DNA of 64,000 nt from Rhabdophis nuchalis (GCA_039707465.1 CM077644.1:94841375-94905374), one strand, 5' to 3'; counted from the stretch's first letter, positions 22,140-33,787 are shown. Notes: a model not told the origin generated them from the letters alone. A program made the numbers and translations.

Positions 22140-22313
22140 AGTCTAGGGGAAAAAACAATGTCACATCATTTCCACAAATGTTGCCTAGAACACCACGTGG
22201 ACTTCTCCATGGAATCGTCCAGAGTCAAATCTGACTTCAAAAAAAAGAAAACATCTTGCATTCATATATTGACCCAGAACCAGTTAATGCTTGCGATTCC
22301 AGACAGCATATAA

Positions 22314-22786
22314 CAGTGAAGGTTAACTTTTTGTCATTGTATGCCAAAAGCGCATGAGTGACAACGTGTGCACCTGCCCGCACCCATAATGGAATGTGCA
22401 TGCAACTCCCTGCACTCTCCCGCCCGCCAAGTATGCATACATGACTCCACGTGACCCCCGGCCTCCCCATGCATGCACACGCAACTCCCTCTTGTACCCC
22501 ATTTTGGGTCTAGTAGGCCTCCCTACAGTATCCTGGGAGCAAAAATGGGCCACGAGAGCCCCCACGCTGCACTCCTGCATGCATGCGCAGGCCCCACACA
22601 TGTGCACTCATCTCCCCCATGCGCCCAACCTTCCGTGCATGCGCAGCAGAGACCTGAAAATCAGGTGCGAAAATCAGGTGGGAGGCGCATGTGCAGTGAA
22701 ACTGAGCTGGGGCAACGTCTCATGTGCCCACAGAGAGGTCTCTACGTGCCACCTGTGGCACATGTGCCATAGCTTCGCCATCACGG
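22314..22786. mobile_element. hAT-type non-autonomous element, CAGTGATGGCGAACC family
   Basis: The left end CAGTGAAGGTTAAC and right end CTTCGCCATCACGG are flanked by a perfect 8-bp duplication GCATATAA at 22306-22313 and 22787-22794. The interior is full of alternating purine-pyrimidine CpG/CA tracts such as gtgcatgcaactccc. It is non-coding. Confidence 0.85.
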
Positions 22787-22794
22787 GCATATAA

Positions 22795-23779
22795 GTTCTC
22801 TTTTTCTATTGGAAGATTAAGTGAGTGTGCTCATTTCTCATTCTTCAGAAAGGGGGATGCAGATGTTCAGTCCACGTTGTTGCCCCATCAGCTATTGTAG
22901 CTGAAAGCTGAACCAGTGGAACAATATGTGGGCTGGATATTAGTGGCTGGGTGTGATCTTGGCAATAGAAACGTGTGACCTTTCTCTGCAACATTCAACA
23001 GGCTTTGTCCTGCAAGAGAAGGAAGCGTACCTTTGCAAAGGAAAGGGTATATGAGACAAATGGCCTCAAAGTTATAAGTACTATTTCAACTCACTACTTT
23101 GTACTTCTTTGGGCAAGCTTGATAGAGGAGGCTATCAGAGATTTATAACCTTCTGTGTGTTCTTTCTGGGTGCATAAGTGACAGGGGCGAATAATCGGCA
23201 AAGGACATCCTGTGGAAGAGGAAACTCTAATGAAAGAAAGATTGTATTGCCTAGAGGGCAAATTTGCAGGAAGTACATTTTGAATCCCCCCCCTCCTTTT
23301 TTTCAAAGAAAAAAGAGGCAGGAAACATAATTTAATGAAATAGCACTAATACCCTTAACATTTCATTCTATTGAACAGTAAAGGCTGCTTTTGCTGTATA
23401 ATTTCCATTTTTATTCTAAGAACGAGAATATATGTACTAGATTGTAATTACAATGTACTCTGCATGGTGTCCACCGCTTTGATTTTTTTGGGGGGGGGGG
23501 AGTTTCCAATTTATGTGCTGTTGACAATTAAGCATCTCAGGACCACAAAATACACAAACAAATGCATACATCTACAGACGTAAATATCCAACAGCTAAGT
23601 GATATCAAGTACTTTGTTTTTAATCTACCAGAGGTTGTTCTCTCAACAGTTGCATTATTGAAGAATTACATTTTAATGCCGTTCCATGCTGGGTCTGGCT
23701 GGCCATTTGGATTAAAGGAACACAGTATAAAGGTTATGGGCCTCATCTCTGCTTCTGTCCAGAGAAAATTGGAAATTAT
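22795..23779. other. no recognisable feature
   Basis: Unassigned AT-rich sequence. It contains a G run near 23490-23500 and no termini or coding motifs. Confidence 0.35.
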
Positions 23780-23787
23780 CTACATAC

Positions 23788-23978
23788 CAGTGGTGGGTTT
23801 CTGCAGGCTCGCACATACTCGCGAGAGCCAGTTGGTGAAATTTAGAGAACCGGTGAGAGGGGGTTCATCTGGCGTACCTAGAAGTAAATCTGGCCCGCCG
23901 CTGCCAGTGACCCAACGGGAAGGAAAGGAAAGGAAAGAAGGAAGGAAGGAAGGAAGGAAGGAAGGAAGGAAGGAAGGA

Positions 23979-24030
<52 letters not shown>

Positions 24031-24206
24031 ATTTATCATCACAATTGAGCCCAAAATTTTGGTTGCTAAGCAAGAGCGTTGTTAAATGAGTTTCACCACA
24101 TTTTAAAAGGTGGCCACTCCCACCCTGTCACATGACTGCCAAGCCACACCCACAAAATAGGCCACACCTACAGAGTAGGTTCTAAAAAATTTGAAACCCA
24201 CCACTG
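23788..24206 (+). mobile_element. hAT-type non-autonomous element with internal (GGAA)(GAAA) repeat
   Basis: The ends are CAGTGGTGGGTTTC and GAAACCCACCACTG, 14-bp perfect inverted repeats. A perfect 8-bp duplication CTACATAC lies at 23780-23787 and 24207-24214. At 23925-24031 the interior carries a purine repeat that shifts from GGAA to GAAA. It is the left partner of an inverted pair with 24234-24584 and a close relative of 56347-56825. Confidence 0.92.
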
Positions 24207-24233
24207 CTACATACAGTTGAGAATGGTCTGAAA

Positions 24234-24373
24234 CAGGTGTGGCCTATTTTGTGGGCGTGGCTTGGCAGTCATGTGACAGGGTGGGAGTGGCCACCTTTTA
24301 AAATGTGGTGAAACTCATTTAACAACGCTCTTGCTTAGCAACCAAAATTTTGGGCTCAATTGTGATGATAAAT

Positions 24374-24439
<66 letters not shown>

Positions 24440-24584
24440 TTTCCTTTCCTTTCCTTCCCGTTGGGTCACTGGCAGCGGCGAGCCAGATTTACTTCCAGGT
24501 ACGCCGGTGGAACCCCTTCTCACCGGTTCTCTAAATTTCATCAACCGGCTCTCACGAGTAGGTGCCTGCAGAAACCCACCACTG
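24234..24584 (-). mobile_element. hAT-type element, inverted copy missing its outer left end
   Basis: This is the same family as 23788-24206 in opposite orientation. The left side reads CAG then immediately ggtgtggcctattt, so about 35 bp of terminal sequence found in the partner is deleted. The right end GAAACCCACCACTG is intact. A perfect 8-bp duplication GTCTGAAA flanks it at 24226-24233 and 24585-24592. The interior (TTTC)n tract is at about 24371-24435. Confidence 0.88.
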
Positions 24585-24674
24585 GTCTGAAAGTAAGCGA
24601 AACTACTGCGTAGCAAAGGTTCTGGTGGTCATCCATGAACTCTTCAAATAAAGGAAAATATGTGAAGCTCAAGG

Positions 24675-24840
24675 TTGAAAAGAGGGGTCCCTTGGTTTTC
24701 TCTTGTTTTCTTGCAGACGTTTCATTAACCAAGCTGGGTAACATCATCAGTGTTAGTGCTATCAGTGCTAAAGCCCAGCACTGATGATTGGTTTGGGTAA
24801 TGAAACGTCTGGAAGAAAACAACCAAGCTCAGAGAGCACC
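24675..24840. mobile_element. Penelope-like palindrome with two hammerhead-like cores
   Basis: Outer arms are complementary: ggttttctcttgttttcttg on the left and ggaagaaaacaaccaagc on the right. On the plus strand 24781-24809 holds CTGATGA, a stem-like spacer, then GAAACGTC. On the minus strand 24716-24750 gives CTGATGA, spacer, GAAACGTC again. That is the conserved order of hammerhead ribozyme core nucleotides, reported in Penelope-like retroelements. No reverse transcriptase is present, so this is a terminal-repeat remnant. Confidence 0.5.
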
Positions 24841-25675
24841 AAGGACCTCTCGTGAACTCTTCTCCTCCTCCTCCTCCACTCCCCCGCCCCCTTTCACTGC
24901 TTTTGTCATGTATATGAAAATCATTATGCAGTTTAGAAAACAGGAGATGAAGTGAAAGAGGAAGATCAGGGACCTGCAATACATTAATATTCCACCAGCA
25001 TCAAAGATATTTCCCTGGAGGGGCTCCAACAGGCCACACTGTTATTACAGTGCCTATCCATTATCTTGTGCTGTACTTGGTATTAAGACAATAATGGAGA
25101 AAATAGGATTATGTGCAGATGATAGGAAATGGGAAAGCAATTCAGAAAGATAGGAAATCAAAGGCTGAGGCACTTCCTATAGGGCAAAAGAGAAGATGTG
25201 AGCCAAAATTAAACCTGTATGGACTGGGCCGATTGGGAAAAAAATGTTTACGTATCATCAGATGAGTTTCACCTTTCTGATAGAGACTATCACCATACCC
25301 TTTTCCAGTAATGAGGTGGCTTTATCTTAAAAGGTATTTGTTTTGTTTTGTTTTTCATTCTCAGATCTCAAGGGAAAGAAAGGAACCAGTGCTGGCTTTA
25401 CAGAGGTGGCTGTAAGGTGGCAAATTGTCAGAAAGAAAGACACTTGAGCATCTTCTCTAAGCAGTTTCCTTTATTGTTCCTCACCTGTAGACAGAAATCT
25501 TGCCAAATTAAAGCAGACAACTTACACCATGAGCATATACTGTGGGAACAATTAGGGAGGAGCCGTCTTCAGCCTCTTTCTTCCACACAAACTGTCTAAA
25601 TTGAGTCGGTCTCTTGCTCCTCTGGAATGCCCTCGCTCCCTTCTGAGGAATCCAGACCACGTTCCACCAGCTAAG
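24841..25675. other. no recognisable feature
   Basis: Unassigned sequence. The segment 25440-25675 continues on the far side of the hAT element (25919 onward) in composition, so it may be an older repeat split by it. I cannot name it. Confidence 0.3.
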
Positions 25676-25683
25676 GCTGAAAT

Positions 25684-25918
25684 CAGGGGTGAAATTCAGC
25701 AGGTTCTGACAGGTTCTGGAGAACCGGTAGCGGAAATTCTGAGTAGTTTGGAGAACTGGCAAATACTGCCTCTGACTGGCCCCGCCCCCATTTATTCTCT
25801 GCCTACCGAGTCCCAGTGGATCGGGAGGAAATGGAGATTTTACAGTATCCTTCCCCTATCATGCCCACCAGGCTACGGCCACAGAACCGGTAGCAAAAAA
25901 TTTTGAATTTCATCACTG
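25684..25918. mobile_element. hAT-type 235-bp element, CAGGGGTGAAATTCA family
   Basis: Ends CAGGGGTGAAATTCAG and TTGAATTTCATCACTG are complementary. Flanks GCTGAAAT (25676-25683) and GCTGAGAT (25919-25926) match at seven of eight bases. It is the same length as the copy at 37208-37442, indicating a fixed-size family. Confidence 0.85.
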
Positions 25919-25926
25919 GCTGAGAT

Positions 25927-28313
25927 CATCCTGAAAGCCATCAGCCATGCCTCTCATTGACTCTTCTGCTCCTCCTCCTTTCAGAAATGTTGGCAGGGAT
26001 ATTCAAGGAATATGGAGGGGTCAACATCATCAGAATAGACAATACTACAGGGGCAAGCACAACCTTTCCCTTTTAAAAATGTGTGTGATGCATGTTAAAA
26101 GGAGGAGAGAGTTTTGATTGCCTGGTGGTCTCTGTCACTTGACACTGTTGTAGAATCGAGGTGATCAAGTGTTTGAAGCTAAAACAGAAGATGCTGGGCA
26201 ACATATACTTTCCTGTGAAAAGTTAGCAGCAGAAAAGGAATACAACAAAGGAAGGCATATGTGGAAGCAGACACTCGCTTTCTAAAACTCACCAGAATAT
26301 TGAAATATCAGATGTGATGTTTTCAGAAAATAGGATTCTAAGGACATGGCAATATATTACTTGCAGAATTCAATTACATTATCCGCAGAACCTTTCAATA
26401 TAGCTTTTGTTGGGTGGTCCCTTTTAATGGATGGGAACATTTGCTCCCCGTACAGAAGAACACAGTGAATGGAAGAAATTGAAATGTCAGGGAGTCCGGA
26501 GAAAGTTTTCTTCCTTTTGCACTAATTGCTTACCCGGAGTTAGTGGATGAAAAATTATTCCAACTCGCAATGGCCTCCTTTGCAGTCTGAAGAAATAATG
26601 CCCGTTGTTACCATGTTGTACAGCTGATTGTGCCATTCAGCTCAGAAATAAAATGTCCTGAAGATTCCTGATCTCTTCGTCTTTCAAAGATCTGGCCTAA
26701 TTGGTAGATATATCTGACATTACAAAATCGGTGGGAACCCCCCCGCCCACCCCTTTGAAAGTTTGCATTATTTCACAGCTAATAAATTAACCAAAGCTAA
26801 TGAGTTTGTTTGGAGAGCAAGGAAGGGCAGTATCGCCGTACAACATGATGAAACACAGACGGGACCAGATTGTGTCATTTACGGACATCTTTCTGGCTCA
26901 CTTCTTCCTTTCTTTTTAATTAGAACAAAAGCAAGTACACATTTAGTGACAAGCAATGCTGCTCCAACAGATGCGTTCCCTCACACAACAGTGTTTTGTT
27001 TTAATGGTGCTCATTCTTGACTTTAATTATATTCAAGTGCAACCAAACTGAGATTAACAGTGTGACAGAATTCTAAAAACAAAACAGAAGGGAGAACAAG
27101 AAAACACACCCAATTAAAAACAACCGAAACAACAACAAAAAAGAGGCACTCTTTAGAGAGACTGAGGAGACAACAGATTTAGCCAGCAACACTCTGGGTC
27201 CTGTTTCTCACACAGCATCCTTCAGGATGCCTGTGTGAGCATCTAAGGCTACATTCCCAGGTAGATTTTAAAAAAGAGAGAGAGATTACCTTCAGGCAAA
27301 AGTCTCTGTATGTGTCTAAGAAGAAAGAAAGGTGAGGATAGTGAAAAACTTCATTAGAGATTGCCATACTGGCAAAGATTGAACTACATCGGACCAAGGT
27401 AGACAGATTTGGGCATAATAGGAGATACCTATTATTCATCAACAACTGAGGTTGCTTCTGTCCTTTCTTTTTTCCACACACTTAAGACTTCTGTTGGTCC
27501 TTCTCTTTCAACCATGGCTCCACACTGCTCTCTACTGTTTTTTTTGACAGTGCCAATGAGTTGATGCTGAGAAATTTCTCGCAACTATAACTTGAAATGT
27601 TTTCCCATCCTCATTTAACTTCCGAATTTATCCAGTCAACTCTAGTTAAAAACAGGACCGAAGGTGGTGTGGAGCTGAGACCAGCTGTTCATTTTATTGA
27701 AGTGCTGGAGGTTTTTTTTCCCCTCCTTGTAGATACTTTGCAGGTCCTGACTAACAATGCCAGATGTTTGTTAATTTAATAGAGCCTTCTCCATTTCAAA
27801 TAAGGGGAAAAAATATTGAATCTTATTCTAGGACAGAGTGCAGATAATGGCTTTTCAAAACCTTCACTCTCACTATAAAAATAAACAGGAGGTGGGATAC
27901 TTAGGTTTTTGCTTCCTTTGGAAAAGGGACTTGTAATGCTTTAGCAATAATTGGCTTTATTCAAAATTGGAGTTTTTATTTGGCTCTCTTTCTGGATATT
28001 TGGCAGATGAAGCTTTTATTGTGCAATTGCCCTGACTCATTTAGAGAACTTTACATGACACCTTCCGTGTTTTCTAACCCGGTTTTCACTCTTTTCTTTT
28101 CTTACCATAGGGGGGAATAATCTGTAAATGAAGAAAATGATTCTTTTACAGCCTCATTTACCTTTTAAAAAGCAATCCACAGGATGCCACTCAAGTACTG
28201 ATTCTGGCCCTAGTCCCAGCCTTAACCTCAACCTCCCTTCGTACAGAATGTTTAAAGCATTTTGTCCTTGGCAAGTTCAAGGAAGATAGAACGCAATGGC
28301 CTACATTTGGAGT
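25927..28313. other. non-repetitive block, possible conserved non-coding DNA
   Basis: This is one of the longest stretches without recognisable repeats. Segments 26560-27060 and 27900-28130 have enhancer-like texture: ctaataaattaaccaaagc, tttttaattagaac, gcaataattggc. No frame shows conserved domains or convincing exon borders. I infer possible regulatory function only from composition and the lack of repeats. Confidence 0.25.
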
Positions 28314-28321
28314 GCCTAGCA

Positions 28322-28650
28322 CCGTGATGGCAAACCTATGGCATGCGGGCCAAAGGTGGCACGCAGAGCCCTCTCTGCTGGCATGCATGCCATCGTCCCA
28401 GGTCAGGTCTCCATAGCATTTGTATCGTGAGCTTCCGTTTCCCTACAAACGATTAAACAGAAGCTCACAAAAGAAAAAAGATCTTTCCTCTTGCCACACT
28501 GCCAGCATTGGGATGCCCCACCTCCCGCCAGCCAGCTGGTCTTCGGGTCTCTGCTGCGCATGCACGCATGTTGGCATTCATGTGCACCTTTCATTTGGGC
28601 ATGCGCACACGCAGTTTGGGCACTCGGTGCCTAAAAGGTCCAGCACAATG
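28322..28650. mobile_element. hAT-type non-autonomous element, CAGTGATGGCGAACC family
   Basis: Left end ccgtgatggcaaacc and a decayed right end ccagcacaatg. A perfect 8-bp duplication GCCTAGCA at 28314-28321 and 28651-28658 fixes the borders. The interior is related to 51599 and 52000-52100. Confidence 0.8.
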
Positions 28651-28794
28651 GCCTAGCAGATATAGAACTGATAGCCAGGATGAATATTATTCTTTGCAGA
28701 TCATTCCCTTGGATGCCCCCTTGCCTTGGATGGGAGGTAGGATTTGGAAATATTCCTCAGCTATGTAGCAAGGCATTCCAACCTTAAGACAATA

Positions 28795-29154
28795 TGTAAA
28801 GCTTTTTTGGGTCACCACATTACAAAAAAGAAGTTGAGACTTTGGGAAAAGTTCAGAGAAGAGCAACTAAGATGATTAAAGGCCTGGAGACTAAAACATA
28901 TGAAGACTGGTTGCAGGAACTGGGTGTTGGCTTGCCTGGAGAAAAAAAGGACTAGGGGTGACATGATAGCAGTATTCCAGTGTTTTTGGGGCTGCCACAA
29001 AGAAGGGGCCAATTTATTCTCCAAAGCACCAGAGGGCAGAACAAAAAACAAAGGATGGAAACTAATCAAGGAGATAAACAACCTGGAATTAAGGAGAACT
29101 TTCCTAACAGTGAGAACAATTAAGCAGTGGAACACTTTGCCTTCAGAAGTTGGT
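28795..29154 (+). pseudogene. CR1 LINE ORF2 C-terminal fragment
   Basis: One plus-strand frame gives RATKMIKGLETKTYEDWLQE-like sequence in pieces, then TRGDMIAVFQCFWG, LFSKAPEGRTKN and LRRTFLTVRTIKQWNTLPSE. This is the CR1 ORF2 C-terminus (RGDLIAAFQ, RTFFTMRVVRHWNRLP in the family). The frame is largely open for about 95 codons but has lost the reverse transcriptase. It stops where the palindromic element at 29155 begins, so the palindrome probably truncated it. Confidence 0.75.
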
Positions 29155-29366
29155 CTTGTTGTATTTGGGTGTTTTCCCGTGTAAGAATGAGATTGTCTTT
29201 GCAACGTTGTCTTTTCAGCAAGGTCTCACTTGCCATCGTCAGGCTTCCTCGCCTGTGAGTGAGACCTCAGCGAAACATTGCAGACAATCTCATTCTTACA
29301 CAGGAAAACACCCGAATACAAGACCAGCATACCTACACCTGTGAAAATCTACGAAAACATGTGTGT

Positions 29367-29402
<36 letters not shown>
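29155..29402. mobile_element. Penelope-like palindrome ending in a (GT)n tract
   Basis: Complementary arms are clear: cccgtgtaagaatgagattg and caatctcattcttacacagg. The left half read on the minus strand gives CTGACGA, spacer GGCAAGTGAGACCTTGC, then GAAA, again the hammerhead-like order. The right half is more decayed (gtgagtgagacctcagcgaaac). It ends with gaaaatctacgaaaac and a GT repeat, just as the element at 40115 ends with an AC/AT repeat. Confidence 0.5.
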
Positions 29403-29407
<5 letters not shown>

Positions 29408-29449
29408 TTTCTGCCTGGATTGTCCCCTCCTCTCCTCGCATATTTGGGG

Positions 29450-29560
29450 CTTACCAGGGTGTTGTGACACAAGTGTATATGTATGTATGTATATGACACA
29501 AGTATATATATATATATATAATTGTTCCACAACACCCTGTTAGGGCCCCAATTAAGGGAG
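29450..29560. repeat. inverted repeat around an (AT)n core
   Basis: ggcttaccagggtgttgtg is complementary to cacaacaccctgttagggcc, with dinucleotide tracts between. It may be a further part of a Penelope-like palindrome. Confidence 0.45.
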
Positions 29561-29615
29561 GAGACATACTGTTTCCTTTTCTGCCTTTCGGCTCATCACC
29601 AGAGACCATCTAGAC

Positions 29616-29710
29616 CAGGGGTCTCCAACCTTTGCAACTTTAAGTCTGGCTGGAGAAGTCTGGGAGCTGAAGTCCTTCAGACTTAAAGTTGCAAAGGTTG
29701 GAGACCCCTG
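29616..29710. mobile_element. hAT-type hairpin MITE
   Basis: The 95-bp hairpin has ends CAGGGGTCTCCAACCTTTGC and its complement. A perfect 8-bp duplication ATCTAGAC is present at 29608-29615 and 29711-29718. The loop is shorter than in the 135-bp copy at 54307. Confidence 0.93.
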
Positions 29711-29755
29711 ATCTAGACAGAAAGCCAATGAGTTCCGTTGTGTGATTTTTTTAAA

Positions 29756-29815
29756 TATGTGTGTTAGTTTTATGAGCTGATCTCTCTGATGTATTTATTG
29801 ATCAGCTCATAAAAC

Positions 29816-29867
<52 letters not shown>

Positions 29868-29868
29868 T
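29756..29868. repeat. 27-bp inverted repeat followed by (CA)n(TA)n
   Basis: tgttagttttatgagctgat and atcagctcataaaactaaca form a perfect stem with about 17 bases between the arms. They run directly into a CA then TA microsatellite. Confidence 0.85.
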
Positions 29869-30864
29869 TACATCTGGTTTAACACTTTGCTCAAGCCCAG
29901 TTTCATCATTTATCCCAGCTCATTCGGCTAGATTGTTGGTTAATCTGCTTTTAGTATTTTTGTTTCTTCTGTTGTTTTTATAGCTATTATCAATGTTTGC
30001 GTGAAGATGGATGAGCAGTTGGCCTTGATCAATTATGCCCATGCTTCAGAGGCTTTTTTTTCTGCAAACTGTGCCAATTGTCTGCAAGTGAAATCTGTGG
30101 TGGATTTCTTCAACAAGCCTATCTTAAAATAACTGCAGGCACAACCTGAACTTGTTAAAAATATTGGGCTTTGATTTTACAATCAAGTTTCCCAAATGTG
30201 ATTCTTCCTAATAGGGCAAGGGGCTGTAGCGGAGAGAGGGAAGATGTCTCCACTCTGTGAAAAATCCCAGCAGCGGTAACCTTGCGGTACCTAAGCATTT
30301 TTTTTTCAAGCAGCATATTAAGTGGAGGCAGTGCCAGTTGCATTTATGGAGGAAGAGGTCAAAAAAGGCAATGGGGCAGGGGCATCATCATGATCAAAGC
30401 CCTGTCTCTTTAATGCATCTGCATATGTGCGGCAGTCTTTAAAATCCAGGCAGCAAATTGCAAGAGTGTCTGGAGAGTTTTATTTTGATGTCCAAGTATT
30501 TCACCACAAAACCCAAACAGTGTGTGGCTTGGTGTGCTCAACACTCAGCCTGGCTGCTGCTTTTTAACCCCAAAGAAACAGGAAGTTGAAGATCACAAAC
30601 GGCTAGGAATGGCCACTGAGGCTAAGAACATGAGCTTGGATGCTCCAAAAAAAGCATGAAAATAAAACAGGAAATTTCTGTTCTTAAATATCCAGGTTTG
30701 GGTGTTAATCCCAGAGATGCTTGGGAAACTTGCCCTGTGATCATCACCCTTTTAATAATGGCTGGATCCTGGGTAAATGAGATTAGCTTGATAGCCTGTT
30801 CCTGGGAAACAGCAGGGAAATGAACATTCCTATCTTTTATCATAAATTAGAGGTGCTTCTGCTA
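29869..30864. other. no recognisable feature
   Basis: Unassigned sequence with no coding or repeat signal recognised. Confidence 0.35.
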
Positions 30865-31206
30865 AGCACAAGCTAAGACGCTGAGCTTGTTGATCAGAAA
30901 GGTCAGAGTTCAGAAGTTCGAATACTTGGCGCCACATAACGGAGTGAGCTCCCATTACTTGTCCCAGCTTCTGCCAACCTAGCAGTTCGAAAGCATGTAA
31001 AAATGCAAGTAGAAAAATAGGGACCACCTTTGGGGGGAAGGTAACAGTGTTCCGTGCGCCTTTGGCATTTAGTCATGCCGGCCATATGACCACGGAGATA
31101 TCTTTGGACAGTGCTGGCTCTTTGGCTTTGAAATGGAGATGAGCACCACCCCCTAGAGCTGGGAACGACTAGCACATATGTGCAAGGGGAACCTTTACCT
31201 TTAACC
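30865..31206 (+). mobile_element. Sauria-type SINE with Bov-B-like 3' end
   Basis: A tRNA-derived head (gctaagacgctgagcttgttg, gttcgaatactt) leads into the body ggaccacctttggggggaagg. It ends in gggaacgactagcacatatg and aacctttacctttaacc, the 3' end shared with Bov-B LINEs that mobilise these SINEs. The head has small internal changes, so it is no longer a clean RNA polymerase III promoter. A minus-strand copy is at 49723. Confidence 0.8.
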
Positions 31207-33344
31207 AACTAATAACTCTGCATTCAGGGCTAATTGGTTAACTGGCATTTTCTCCATTCTTCCTTGAATTGCTTCTTATCTTCCATCCAGCAATGAGGAA
31301 TAACCAAGTAGCTATGTATAAGCAACAGATGTTTGAGTCTTATTTTTAAAAGAATTCCCTAAAGAAATAGCAGTAGCCAGTTGAAAGGGAACAATTCAGT
31401 AATATACTGTATTTTGGATTTCTAGGAAGAAACCAGCAATAGTGCAAGTGCTTGGTGTATTAGATTACAAAGAGGATATCTGAATTCAGATTTTCACTTG
31501 GCCAATTAATGTCACTGAGAAGCATAAAACCACCAAGTTGTGATCTGTCAGCCTCATTTATTTAGCAATCTATTGTTAATTTTGGAGGTAGTGTCAGGCA
31601 AACACCCTGTATTTTTAATTATCAGATCTCATTCAATTTGATGAAAGAGAATTTGCTTTTGAGATGTCTCCCAAAGGAGAAGAACATTGTGGAACAGTTC
31701 ACTATAGTATTCTTCTCTGATTTAACTGAAAGAAAACAAGATTTGTATGGAAAGATCCTCTTTTTCATTATCCAATCATCTTTCCAACATTCTTTAGCCT
31801 TCTTGTCTTCCTATACATTTCAAGGGAAGACCACATGAGGAAACTTCTCCCACTAAATATCTTTGAAAGGAGAGCTATTGACACTTGTGGGGATGAGCCC
31901 TGATCTTGAGGAATTTTGGAGAAAACCCATCCAGATGGTATTTTTGCCCACCAATGTGCAGGAGAATTTCATGGACTCAAAGAATCACAAAATTAAGGTT
32001 GTTAGGTCACTGAGTGTCCAGCCCAACTCAATAGTTTCTCAATAGATGGCTTTTGTGCGCTTAGTTATAATAAAAGGTGAAAGGTTCTGCATACTTCCTT
32101 ATAATAAGTGTAAAATTATACTGTTGAAGTCTATCCGTCTCATGGAATAGAAAAATGATATTTAGAACTCTTTGGATCATTCTCTTATTCTCCTCTGTGA
32201 AAGAGATGCCTACTAAATAATGAAAAGACAAAAACTATATACTTCACATGTGTGGTTAGGGTTTTTTCAAAATAAATATAATCCAGGGGCAATAATTTTA
32301 ACTGGAATTGTGTTACACAGACAAAAGACGCTCGTCTCTCTCCAATTTGTTGAAGGGCATATCTGCATGCATTTTATGGGTGTGAAATAAAGCAATATAC
32401 ATCCTGGAGAATGGTATTTTCTATGGGATCATAGTGGAAAGGCTAAATCATACCTTCCTACAAACTGCTAGACCAATTACGGTAATACCCGTAATATACT
32501 CCCCGGCCAGTGTAAATTGAAAATAAAACATCTATATGATAACCATGCAAATAATGCAACACAGACTTTCTCTTTGAGGAGCATTAAGTCCTGTTAACTA
32601 TATTTGGATTAACAAAGGAGAATAAAAAAAATGGCTATAGGATTATGCCAGCAAACATTCCTCACACTAAATTAATAGCTACCACTTCTTCCAAGGGTTA
32701 TATAATAATTTACTCCTGCTTTCTTCCCATTTTGACATAAGAGAAGTGTATTTCTTTTACTGGGGATTCTCGTTAGCCAAAGTTCTCAGTTGGTGGATAA
32801 TGCTATGGTCATCATTCCCATGTCAAATAGCATGACTGGAAGAAATACAGGCATAAAAATATAAATTCATAATCTGAAGTCTAAATAATTTCCTCCTGGA
32901 CTGATCTGGTCATCACATCCACTCATCTTGCTCAAAACCATTGGCCATATTGGTTAGACATTTTCCATGCTGTAATTCCAGAACAATTATAAGGTGGAGA
33001 AGATTGATTGGCATCATCATAGCACAAATAAAGATCAACTGCTTTGCTCAATAGAGCGCTTTCTAAATGTAAATAAGTACATTTAATAAGCAAAGACGAC
33101 TTTTATCATCAAAGTAATGCAGAATTTCGTTCAAAAAATGTTAGGGATCCCCCTTTCCCTTCCATAACATGACATGGATTTTATAGAGATACATAATACC
33201 TGAAGTGTTTCCATGGAGTTACCGCCCTCTAATTATCTTCAACCTTTCAGTTCATTTGCCTGCCCACCATGTCTTGCATTATAACAAGAGGTATGATTAA
33301 ACTTGTTAATAAAAGATGAGCTCTCCCCATACTAAACTAGACAA
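31207..33344. other. long stretch with no recognisable feature
   Basis: AT-rich, low in obvious repeats and without domain-bearing frames. The part 33200-33310 (cttgttaataaaagatgagc) is unique-looking. I cannot assign anything. Confidence 0.3.
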
Positions 33345-33548
33345 AACACCACAAATTGGCCCTTCTGTGCTCTGTTTTCGCTGGCAGAAGGCTGCAGGAA
33401 ACCATCACAGCCGAAAACAAAGATTGGGAACCTGTTTTCACTGGCAGAGGCACCACGGGCCCTCCTTCGCTGTTTCCAAGGCAGTCTTGTGGGCCAGATC
33501 TAAGCACCCCATGGGCCAGATCCGGCCCGCGGGCCTTGACACCCCTGA
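33345..33548. mobile_element. hAT-type fragment, CAGGGGTGTCAAA family
   Basis: The right end ccggcccgcgggccttgacacccctg is the complement of the family terminus. The left border is not resolved and no target duplication was found. Open frames through it are family artefacts shared with 63060-63369. Confidence 0.6.
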
Positions 33549-33787
33549 TAGAAAATAAATGCTTTTCTATGCTTTTCCAAGTATTTCCACGCATTGCCAT
33601 TCTTTTTTATTTTTCATTATGGCAAATGCTTCACTTGCGGTTTTTCTGACTTTAATTTCCATCTCCCTCCCCCACTTCCCCCCCCCCCATTTTTTGGCAG
33701 TGAAGAATGCAAACATTGACATTTAAAAAAAGTTCTCTGCTGTGCAACACTGTACCCAAGATCAGCCTTTATGCTTTATGCTTTATG

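Noticed and set aside
23930..24031. Regularly spaced short repeats that could suggest a CRISPR-like array
   Set aside because: They are GGAA/GAAA microsatellite units without spacers, inside a hAT element in animal DNA.
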